Shown here piece by piece: positions 23,300 through 32,469 of a DNA stretch of 64,000 nt. The position numbers and the translations under genes were made by a program. Numbering within the stretch: position 1 is the first letter of the stretch; every line of letters begins with the position of its first letter. The notes under the pieces were generated by a model. That model had not been told where the DNA came from, made no database searches, and saw only the letters and a program-made list of their open reading frames with translations. The DNA is taken from contig NW_004955470.1 in NCBI RefSeq assembly GCF_000276665.1, positions 608,935 through 672,934 of the forward strand, given 5' to 3'. This DNA comes from Chinchilla lanigera (lineage: Eukaryota > Chordata > Mammalia > Rodentia > Chinchillidae).

Positions 23300-23970
23300 T
23301 ATATATGTATGTATATATAATTATTGTTTGATAAATTGACTCAATTTGTAGTCATTAAATCTTGATGAATCGAATTGATTCTTTTTTCAAAATAATTTTC
23401 TCTTATCAATCCAGGACAGTGTTAAGTGATATTTATAAGATCTAGAAGCAAAAGGGAAGTTAAATAGAATTATACACTATTATTTTATTTTGCACATATG
23501 TAAAACTCCTGAGTATTTTCATTTGCTCAGATGCCAAACAGTGTATAACTCAAGTATCTTTCCAGGTTCTTATGGTTGGTGATTGGACCAGACATTTGCC
23601 AAAGGCAGAAGAAAGAGTTCTGAAGGGATCAAGTGACTGCTGGTGATGTCAGAATGCACTAGGTTCTCCTCACAGTGACCTTATTGAGAGTCCTTGGGCC
23701 ATGAGGTCAGCAGGGAACCTCAGGTACAGCTTCAGGGAGGATGTGACAGTCACCCCCTGGAGGTCCTGTGGAGCTTAAGCCCTCAGTGGAGAGCTAGAAA
23801 GAGGCTCCAAGTCAACCCCAGTCTCTGTAGGACACAGTCCCTATGACTGAGGCCTCTGCGGTCTCCTCTTCAGAGGCTCTGCAGCTGTCTCCCTGGAGTT
23901 CAAGCTGGCTTCCACTTCTCCTCAGAGCCCAGAGCTGCCCCTGCAGACTGAGAGGCTAACCATCCCAGGG
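23300..23970. other. Non-coding spacer and possible V 3' flank
   Basis: An AT microsatellite opens the stretch. The last ~100 bp before 23971 resembles the 3' flank of the IGKV2-type segments ('gctaaccatcccagggggtttgtgt'). Confidence 0.4.
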
Positions 23971-23997
23971 GGTTTGTGTGTGGGGCCTTACACTGTT
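23971..23997 (-). other. Orphan degraded kappa-like RSS
   Basis: Minus strand: heptamer-like AACAGTG (23991-23997), spacer of 11 nt, and nonamer ACACAAACC identical to that of the IGKV2-type segment at 26 kb. The sequence that should be the V exon (to the right) shows no V features, so this may be a remnant of a lost V segment or a chance match. Confidence 0.35.
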
Positions 23998-24603
23998 CAG
24001 AGTCCTGTGAGTGTCCTGAAGTCTTTCATTCCTTGTGTGTGTTATAATTTTTTTTTACTGTGCAACATTTTTTCTTGTATTTCTTTAGAATTTCTGTTTA
24101 GGAATCCAATTTTAATTGTACTTCACATGGAATCTATTATCTTAGCACCATCAGCTATGCTGTAGTTATTTTCTCAGCCCAAAACAAGGTATGTTTACCT
24201 ATTGATTCCTACATCCCTTTACTTTGATCATACTGTATCAACACAAGCAACTGCCTTGGCTATTATTAGTACAGAAATATGTGTAGATCATTATTTTTAA
24301 GTGAAATCCATCTAAACCATGTTTTCTAAACAATTACTTCTACAGAAAAAGGCAGTTGTTTTCATTTAATGACCCCATCATGTTAAAATAATGCATTCAT
24401 TTCTTATTTGAAAACCTTTCATTCTTTGAAAGACAATTTAATGTCAAAATGCCATCTCTGAAATGTTATTTATTTTAAAAAACTAAAAGGCATCTCCATC
24501 CCCTGGTCCAATGTTTTAGAAGTTGAAGGGCTAAAATAAAACTGGAAAATTAAAAAATGAGAAGCACATAAAACATCTGAAGCTCTAGATAGGAAACTTT
24601 CAG

Positions 24604-24708
24604 GCAGACTTTTTTTGTTTGTTCGTTTGCTTTTGGTACGAGGAATCAAACTCAGGACCTTGCACTGGCCAGGCAGGCACATGAGCCACTGAGCTATATC
24701 CCTGGCTG
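24604..24708 (-). repeat. ID-type SINE, older subfamily, antisense
   Basis: Plus strand runs from a T/G-rich tail through 'ggtacgaggaatcaaactcaggaccttgcac' to 'ccactgagctatatccctggc'. A perfect 19-bp target-site duplication, ctagataggaaactttcag, flanks it (24585-24603 and 24709-24727). The body differs from the GGTACCGG type seen in the other copies. Confidence 0.92.
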
Positions 24709-24727
24709 CTAGATAGGAAACTTTCAG

Positions 24728-25944
24728 ACTGAGCTGATGTTCACTAGATTTTTGTTCTCTTGCTGTGTTTGTCAGAATGGCTGCCTGGATGGGGACAGAT
24801 GACCACCCTCAGAAAAGGAGACCACATCTAACAGGGCAAACTCTAGTGCAGTCGGAGTGCTTGCCCTTGGACATTTGCTGTGGACTCATCACTTGAACCC
24901 ATGGGTGTCTTCCTAAAAAAGCAGAAATTTTCCCATAGTCCCAACATTGGATTTGGTGGTTGTTGCTCTTACTTTTTGTTTATCTTGGTTTTTAGTATTT
25001 TGTCTTTCTACACAAAGATCTTAATATATGTCCAAGGGATGGATATTATTCTCTTGTCTGCTCCTTTGTTGACATAGGGCCTACTGGGACTTAGGTCAGC
25101 ACGCTGCTGCATGATAGTTATTCTCCAAATAATTCATGTTTCTCTGCTGTACCATGTCTTTCGGAACAGCCACTTGGCTATGTTTTCAACTTGGATTCAG
25201 TCACTTATCTTCAGCTTTTTGCATAAATATGCAATAAAATTTCATGGTTGCAGACCTAAAATATTCCTTCATGACTCAGATTCCTTTGAATCTTGGTGGA
25301 CCATGTCTCCATCAAGGAATGCAGCTAATGACTCCTTCGATTATGAGATTCTTCAGAAAAAATGTAACTGAATGTCTTTCATAGTCCATGTCATCATTCT
25401 CCAACAATCATTTGCTTATGACATTGAATCAAAGACAACCAAATATCACCTTACTTCACTTTAGTTACCCTCTGATATATTCCTACCACACTGCTTCAGA
25501 ATTTAAATGCTGAACTTTTGGGGAAAAAATGATTTCATACCATTGTGTGTTATGCTGATGATATATAAAGTAAATACTATAAGTTAATACTATAAACTAA
25601 ATGTTTATGTTACATTTTTACAATTATGAGCTTCTGGAATTTTAAAGATTTCATGTTTCTAACAGCACAGATAATTTGAACAAGGGAAAGAGTTTCAGCA
25701 TTAGAACCTTCTATTTTCTATAAACTTACAGAAGTTTCTTTGCAGATTCAAAGACTAAGGTTTGCACCAATTGTCCGTACACCTTGCCCACTGAGGTGGG
25801 CCTGTGGAATGTTATTCCTGCCATGTGTACTAATAAAAATCATATGTAGTAAAAAGGATAAAGAAGTCCTGGGGAAAGTGGAAAAATTCAACTTTGTGAA
25901 TGTTCCCAAATATTATCCTTCCAGAATTATATAAAAATTGTTAC
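24728..25944. other. Non-coding spacer
   Basis: No V feature and no sure repeat family recognised. Short open frames lack any family resemblance. Confidence 0.45.
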
Positions 25945-26328
25945 ACTTGGAGATATATTGTACTGGCATTGTCCAAATCTGCATTAACTGCATGATCATT
26001 AAACTGAGTATTAAGAAAAACAAACAATGCTAGGAAGATTAGCTTGACATTACATTCAGGTCCTACTGCAGCCCTGTTCATTTGTGCAAAAGATACATGG
26101 ACCACAAATCTGGCCATATATGCCATGCCAAAGCTGGTCCAGGTAATAAGGTCTTTAATGGGGTTTGCCTGAGTGTCATTGTGACAACGATGGTACAGAA
26201 ACCTCAGCTGCAAGTTTTTGTTTTGAGTTCCCTATCAGCTCCTTTTCCACACATAGGAACAGAGCATCAGATGTGCTGCTCTGCAGTGAAGCCACCCACA
26301 GAAGGAGCTGGGCCACAGCAAGCAGGGA

Positions 26329-26356
26329 GGTTTGTGTTCGGGGCTGTGTCACAGTG
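26329..26356 (-). other. Kappa RSS, 12-spacer, variant heptamer
   Basis: Minus-strand heptamer CACTGTG (26350-26356), 12-nt spacer, nonamer ACACAAACC (26329-26337). The heptamer differs from CACAGTG at one position but keeps the critical CAC. Confidence 0.9.
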
Positions 26357-27237
26357 GGAGGATCTTCTATACCTTGCATGCAATAATAAACTCCGACATC
26401 CTCAGCCACCACCCTGCTGATTTTCAGGGTGAAGTCTGTCCCTGACCCACTGCCACTGAACCTGTCTGAGACCCCAGTGTACCGATCAGACACCAACTAC
26501 ATCAGGCCCCTGGGAGACTGGCCTGGCTTCTGCAGGAACCAAAACAAATAGGTGTTTCCATTGCTATGGAGGAGGCTCTGACTGGACCTGAAGGAGATGG
26601 ACACTGACTCTCCAAGTGTGATGGACAAGGGGCTGGGGATTTAGCTCAGCGGCAAAAGCGCCTGCTTGGCAAGCGCAAGGTCGTGAGTTCGGTTCCCGGT
26701 ACCGGAGAAAAACCAAAAAAAAAAAAAAAAAAAACAAGTGTGATGGACAAGGAGAGTGGAGTCTGGGTCATCACAACATCTCCTGTGGATCCTAAATTAG
26801 TGAGAGAAAAATGACAAGTTAGAAACAAACTTTAAGAGGAATTTTCTAGTTTCCCTTTTATTAGGTATTATAGGCTAAATGACACTCATGAATTTTGGGG
26901 ACATATAATATATACACAATAATTGCAAAAATGAATAGTAATATGCAAGACACAACGGAACACCTGGAAATCACCTACACCATCCCCCTACACCTTAGTC
27001 ACAGGTGTCACCAGAGCACAGGCCCTTGCTCCTTCTGAAATTTTCCTCTCCCAGATTTGTCCTTCACATGCCCCATCTGGGAGCGTAAGACCTGTGAAGC
27101 TCACACTTGGACAGAATACGAATGGGCAGCAGTGGGGTCCAAGTTCACCCCCGACCCCATTCCCCTCCCCCATCTCCCCTGTCCTTACCAGGGATGCAGA
27201 GCACTCGCAGCCCCAGCAGCTGAGCAGGGAGCTTCAT
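26357..27237 (-). pseudogene. IGKV: IGKV2-type V kappa pseudogene, split by a SINE
   Basis: Leader exon 27189-27237 (49 nt, MKLPAQLLGLRVLCIP, donor GTAAG), intron 397 bp, V exon 26357-26791 (435 nt). Removing the SINE and one target-site copy (122 nt) leaves exactly 313 nt, the normal IGKV2 length. The exon begins DVVMTQTPLSLSIT, then the SINE breaks framework 1. Two more lesions follow: the first cysteine reads TTC (phenylalanine) in SVSISF, and a TAG replaces the tyrosine codon before CDR2. Framework 3 and [13 protein letters not shown] remain clean. It is the dead sister of the V at 31575-32337. The promoter octamer is also eroded. Not functional. Confidence 0.95.
26631..26734 (+). mobile_element. 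ID-type SINE inserted in V kappa framework 1
   Basis: Typical GGCTGGGGATTTAGCTC head, GGTTCCCGGTACCGG, and an A tail of about 20 bases. A perfect 18-bp target-site duplication, caagtgtgatggacaagg, lies at 26613-26630 and 26735-26752. It is antisense to the V gene. Confidence 0.96.
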
Positions 27238-27330
27238 TGTGTGAAGCTGAACTGAGGACTCCTGACCAGTTGAAGCAAGGATAGAGCTGAGCTTTTATTT
27301 CCAACCTGAAGAGAAGATCTTAAGAGAAAT

Positions 27331-27338
27331 ATGCAATT
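27331..27338 (-). promoter_or_regulatory. Eroded V kappa octamer
   Basis: AATTGCAT on the minus strand where the duplicate at 32431 has ATTTGCAT. The surrounding bases match that promoter, so this is the same site with one mutation. Confidence 0.75.
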
Positions 27339-27339
27339 A

Positions 27340-27395
27340 CAGCTTTTATCTCAGCTGTGCAAGTACAGCTCCTCCCAGGGGACAGTATGAAAATC
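27340..27395 (-). promoter_or_regulatory. Second, tandem V kappa promoter-like block
   Basis: Directly upstream of the eroded octamer a second 'cttttatctcag... ggacagtatgaaaatc' block occurs. It matches the TATA-to-octamer interval of the V at 17 kb (cttttatctcag... ggacaatatgcaaatc), with the octamer reading ATTTTCAT. The duplicate gene at 32 kb has only one such block. Confidence 0.55.
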
Positions 27396-27515
27396 TGTTG
27401 CAGAACAAAACCACCTGTGGCTGTGGTGCTTATTTCTAGTTACCGGCTGCTTGGATTTATGTAAATATCAATGAATTTATATCTCTTGCCAAAGTCATCC
27501 CCAGAAATCTTTTCT

Positions 27516-27612
27516 TTTTGTGTGTGGGGGCGGTTTTCCGGTACCGGGAACCGAACTCATGACCTTGCACTTGCCAGGCAAGCGCTGTGCCGCTGAGCTA
27601 AATCCCCAGCCG
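27516..27612 (-). repeat. ID-type SINE, antisense
   Basis: Plus strand carries 'ttttccggtaccgggaaccgaac' and ends 'taaatccccagccg'. A 17-bp target-site duplication with one mismatch (ccccagaaatcttttct / ccccagaaaccttttct) flanks it at 27499-27515 and 27613-27629. Confidence 0.93.
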
Positions 27613-27629
27613 CCCCAGAAACCTTTTCT

Positions 27630-29254
27630 ATCCCGGGACAGGCCTTAGAGCCCATAGAGAAGCCAACTGGAGCCTCAGTGGTGACTTCTTGCACATAACA
27701 CGCTTAGGCATTTGTGTTGTTGAAAACTAGAGTGCTTCAAAATGAAAACAGACGGGAACACCTAAGAGAGACACACATCCTGGAAAGAGACCTCAGGTGG
27801 TTAATGCTTCAATTAGTGACTTACTTTGTTCATGTTTATGAAAGCAGTTTATTCCTGGTATAAAAATCAAGAGACACACTTGTGGAAGGAGTCAGTTTGG
27901 ACTCACTTCCTCCTTTCTCCCAGTAGCTTGTTACAAAATTAAAACTCTATTTTCTTCTCAACTTATGGGCTTCAAGGGAAGCAGCCAGGCCATTTTTCAG
28001 TAAAATGTGCTCAGCTGAGTGCAGCTGTGAGGCAAAGCTGACAGGGACTGGAGTCCTCTTCTGTGAGACAAGAGACATAAAATCTCTGCTGAACTTCACA
28101 AGCTAAGAGTGGTCGGGAGAAGGTGCATATCTCCATGTGTCTTTCTGCTCACTGCCAACTAAATACTCCCTCAAAATTTTCACAGCACAGTTTACACATA
28201 TCTTTATGTGCTTCAGTTTACGTATATATGTGATGAATTTCTTTTTTGTTCATATGCGTTTCAATGGGCGTTGTCTGCTCTCTTTCCTTTTCAGTTGAGA
28301 GCAGACAGGGAGGATTGGGTGGAAATTATAAGGTCTCACTTGAATGAAGCTGTGCCCCTGTTCTCAATTCGGATAAATCTGTGAGATCCCCCACCTCTCC
28401 TGCCATTCACCTGCCCGGGCTCCACCTGCTCTGCTTCTTTGCAAATGACCTGTCCCTCTGATGTCAATCACAATGGCTTGCTTTTCCTTTACTAAACATT
28501 TTGTGAATTGAGGTAAGAATTTTAAAAATATTTCTGGTTTCTATCTCCACTTATTGTATTCTGGGAACTGTGTTCCATCCAGTTCAGGTCACTGTTGCTA
28601 CCATGTCCCATGATTCTGAGCAGTTGCCTCTTGATTTTTTTTTTTATATGTCTCCTCTTAATAGTTTTTCCTTTTGTGTCAAAGAATATTCTCATTTTTC
28701 CTTTATTTTTGAAGGATTTCCCTGACTATAGTATTTTATTTTCATTTTTTTCTATTCAGCACTTGAAACAACTTTAAAATTAATGTTGATCCTATGCTAT
28801 TATCTAATTAATATCCATATTTAAATTTAACAGACTTTTCTACCATATTTCAGGTAAAACACCTCAGGTTCCAATATTGTATTTAGTCTATGTGCCTCTT
28901 TGGTCTCTTGCAATCTGTGTTCTTTAATTTTTGTTGATAGTCTTGAAACTTTTGAAGTATATGGACCAATTGCTTTGCACACTGTCACTTTAATTTGGTT
29001 TGCTTTATGCTTTTATTGATTGGATTTTGATTTTTAATTTTTGGAAGAACTGTTACTGAAGGCATGTTGTATCATCATATCAGGAGTTACATAAAGTCAA
29101 AATATTGTATTGCTGGTGACAATAAATTAATATGACTCATGACAGCATTTTGATAAGGATAACAAGACAAAGGTACCCAGGCCAACTATGTTTATCATTC
29201 GCTTCTTTTTCGGCCATGAAATGACTACATTAGAGATATTCTATCTCTACCTTC
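27630..29254. other. Non-coding spacer
   Basis: AT-rich in its second half; no V feature and no repeat family recognised with confidence. Confidence 0.45.
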
Positions 29255-29672
29255 TGTAGTTTAAATGTTTGTGCCCCTCATAAAATTATGTCAAAATTTA
29301 AACTCTACAGTAATAACATTAGGGCTTAGGAAATTTCTGAAAGTGATTATGTCCTGAGCTATTTGCCACTGTAAATGCAACTTGTGCCTTTATAAGAAAG
29401 GTTTCAAAGAGCTTGCTGGTCCTGGATGTCCTGGCTATGTGGGAACACCGCATTAATTTCACTCATTTTTACCATTCTACCTTCTGCCATGTTAGCTAGG
29501 AAGGCACAAATCACCATTTGGAGGCAGAGAATCCAAGCTCTCACTAGACAGAATCTGCATGTTTCTTGTTCTTGGACTTCTAGTCCTACAGACCGGTAAG
29601 AAATAAATTTCTATCTATTATAAATTAGGCATTCTGTGATATTTTGTTATACTGGCAGAAAAGATAGAAACA
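29255..29672 (+). repeat. MLT1/MaLR-type solo LTR
   Basis: Starts 'tgtagtttaaatgtttgtgcccctc', has 'cttctgccatgt', 'cttggacttctagtc' and 'aagaaataaatttctat... tattttgttata', the layout of an old ERVL-MaLR LTR. No internal retroviral genes are present. Confidence 0.75.
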
Positions 29673-30104
29673 TTGTCTTATTCTATTTTTATTTTCTTTC
29701 AAAATACATTTCTATGTAAAGCCTCTTCTGCAATGAAGATTATTGAATGAATATATTGTGTTCACTCTGAAATGTCAAATGTTTCCCTGGTCACCATTTA
29801 TGACTGGAACATTGATAGTGTGCAGAAAGGCAAGAAGTGATGTAATTTATTAAATTGTAGAGGTGTCCACCAGTGGACAACTGTTACTAAGTATTTATTT
29901 GGACAAGTGCATAGTATCACCTATCACTTATATATTTTTGAAATCTAATAGACAATTACATAGTTTCTAAACTATCTCTAACTTGGGAGGTGGAGACATT
30001 ATTGGTGCCATGCTATACTCAACAAATCTGAGACATGATTACTAAGAATCTGAAATTCTGGGGCTTCTAATGAAGAACATGTGGCCACAAAAACACGGCA
30101 CCTC

Positions 30105-30245
30105 ACTAGGTGTGGTGGTACATGCCTAGATTCCCGGCACTTGGCAGTTGGAGGCAGGAATCACTGCAAGTTCGTGGCCAACCTGGTCCACATAGTGAGT
30201 TCAAGGAATGCCCGAACTGCATAATTTGACCCAGTCTCAATAAAG
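30105..30245 (+). repeat. B1-like SINE
   Basis: 'ctaggtgtggtggtacatgcc', 'cggcacttggcagttggaggcagg' and 'acccagtctcaataaa' show a B1/Alu-like body. No clear target-site duplication. Confidence 0.85.
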
Positions 30246-31244
30246 GCAAACCAACAAATTTTTTTAAATGACACTTATTTCTCACAGTAAGTGTTTTTCA
30301 AATTGATCCATTTCTGATTTGACTAATGAATAGAATTCTTTCTTATAATTATCTGAAAAGACAGGTTATTAAAAGAAACCAGAAGGTAGAAGGAGGGTAC
30401 CAGAGAAGGACCAGCCAGATTTCACAGGAGAAATTTTGTCTGACTTGTCTTTTGAAGAAATAAATGTACAGGCAATGTATACATGGTGTTGGAATAAGAC
30501 AAGAATAGCACTATGAAAAGTCTTTTCACAGAAAAGACGGGAAGCATAAAACTAAATCACAGTATCTCCTTGTCTGTTTCCTTCACTGACAGATTGGGTC
30601 CTCATCTGGGGATCATCTGGGAAGTTAGAAAACACAGCAATGCTCACTCTAAACGCAGGATATAACTGTAGACATCAGCAAATGTGAGTCTGATTTGCAG
30701 ATCTCCTACACCTGGACCACTGGCCTGAGAGAAACCTGCAGGTTTTGGACTTTCTCTGAGCTAGATGAGGAGAACTTTGATCCTGGTCTTCCTGATACCC
30801 ACCAGTGACTGGATCAGACTACAAGGAACTATTCTATGATTTTTTTTTTTTTTACTTTCAGTTCTTTCTAATGTGTGTTTTCTTTGCAATCCATTTTATC
30901 ATACACTACTTTGCAGTCTGTTTCCATAACAGGATGTATAGGGGAAACAGGGACCCAGATAAATACTTATCAATTCTGAGATTTCTGTTTCCATTGCTAT
31001 AGTTTCCCTCTCACCAAGGGATCTGCTACAGGTCTCAGCAGCGGCAAAGGGTATAAATTTCCTGCTGGGTGAGGGCGATAAGCCATAATGTGAAAGTGAG
31101 TGTTGGAGGTCGATCACACGGACTCTGAAAGACATTCTGTTGCATTTCTTTGAGAGAATCTCAGAATTTCAGCAGAAAATTCTGATGCTGGAACTCTTTT
31201 GTTTGGTCAAATTATCTTTCACTGTTACAAAAAGACAGTCTTTG
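30246..31244. other. Non-coding spacer
   Basis: A poly(T) run of 14-15 bases lies at about 30839-30853. No gene recognised. Confidence 0.45.
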
Positions 31245-31546
31245 AGACTCCAGGAGGATTATCTTGAAATTTCATTCAGGTCTCACTGCAGTGGTGTCCA
31301 TCTGTTCAGAAGGTACTTGTATCATAACTCTTTTTCTGCCTGATATACCATGCCAAGAATGCTGCAGGTGACAGGACTTTGTGGGGTTTGCCTGAGTGTA
31401 GCTGAGCCATCCATGGAACTCCTCAGCTGCAAGTTCTTGTTCTGAGTTGCCTATCGGCTTCCTGTTTCACACACACTCTGAGGCACTGCCGTGTTCCTCC
31501 CCACATGAGCAATCCACACAGGCAGCTGGGCCACAACACACAGAGA

Positions 31547-31574
31547 GGTTTATGTTCGGGGCTGTATCACTGTG
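31547..31574 (-). other. Kappa RSS, 12-spacer
   Basis: Heptamer CACAGTG (31568-31574), 12-nt spacer, nonamer ACATAAACC (31547-31555). Confidence 0.95.
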
Positions 31575-32337
31575 GGAGGAACATGTGTAGCTTGCATGCA
31601 GTAATAAACTCCAGCATCCTCAGCCTCCACCCTGCTGATTTTCAGGGTGAAATCTGTCCCTGACCCACTGCCACTGAACCTCTCTGGGACCCCAGAGTCT
31701 CGGTGTGAAACCAAATAGATCAAGCGTCTTGGAGACTGGCCTGGCTTTTGCAGGAACCAAAACAAATAGGTATATCCATTGCTATGCAGGAGGCTCTGGC
31801 TGGACCTGCAGGAGATGGAAGTGGACTCTCCAGGGGTGATGGGCAAGGGGAGTGGACTCTGGGTCATCACAACATCCCCTGTGGATCCTAAATGAGTGAG
31901 AGAAAAAGGGAAGGTTAGATACAAACCTTAGATGGAAGTTTTTATGCTTTTTTTTAGGTATTTTAGGCTAAATGATATTCATAATTATATTTGGGTCCTA
32001 AAATATGTATACAGCAATTTCAAAAAGAAACAGTAATATGCAAGACACAAAACAACACTTGGAAATAACCTACATCATCCCACTGCACCTTAGTCACAGG
32101 TGCCACCAGAACACAGGCCCTTGCTCCTTCTGCAATTTTCCTCTCTTCCAGATTTGTCCCTCACGTGTCCCATCTGGGAGCGCAAGGCCTGCGGAGCTCA
32201 CATGTGGACAGAACGCACATGGGCATCAGTGAGGCCCCAGATATCAACCCTTGACCGCATTCTCCTTCCCCAGCTCCCCTGTGCTTACCAGGGATGAAGA
32301 GCATTAGTAGCCCCAGCAGATGAGCAGAGATCCTCAT
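31575..32337 (-). CDS. IGKV: Immunoglobulin kappa variable segment, IGKV2-type, intact
   Basis: Leader exon 32289-32337 (49 nt, [16 protein letters not shown], donor G|GTAAG), intron 401 bp, V exon 31575-31887 (313 nt, acceptor TTTAG). The leader continues GSTG and the mature chain starts [16 protein letters not shown]. The first cysteine is in [11 protein letters not shown] with CDR1 HSNGYTY, then [31 protein letters not shown] and DAGVYYC; germline CDR3 is [10 protein letters not shown] at the start of framework 2 (instead of WY) is known in IGKV2 members. No stop or frameshift; octamer and RSS are consensus. It is the live sister of the pseudogene 5.1 kb away and should encode a kappa light-chain variable domain. 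Confidence 0.96.
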
Positions 32338-32430
32338 TGTGTGAAGCTGAACTGAGGACTCCTGATCAGTGGAATCAAGGTTAAAGCTGAGCTTTTATCT
32401 CAGACCTGAAGAGAAGATCTTGAGAGCAAT

Positions 32431-32438
32431 ATGCAAAT
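32431..32438 (-). promoter_or_regulatory. V kappa octamer
   Basis: Perfect ATTTGCAT on the minus strand, 94 bp upstream of the leader ATG at 32337. Confidence 0.92.
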
Positions 32439-32469
32439 CCTTTGGTAGGTGCAGGGGAGGAGACAAACT

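Larger units (their letters stand above)
25945..27440 (-). repeat. Segmental duplication, copy A (V plus flanks)
   Basis: This block aligns with 31245-32460 over the 3' flank ('ttcaggtcctactgcagcc', 'gtttgcctgagtgt', 'cctcagctgcaagt'), the V gene, the intron and the promoter region. It carries the SINE-disrupted V; copy B carries the intact one. The offset is 5.1 kb. Confidence 0.88.
31245..32460 (-). repeat. Segmental duplication, copy B (V plus flanks)
   Basis: Counterpart of 25945-27440. The leaders, introns and promoter regions are nearly identical ('ccatctgggagcg', 'cttcattgtgtgaagctgaactgaggactcctg'). Confidence 0.88.
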
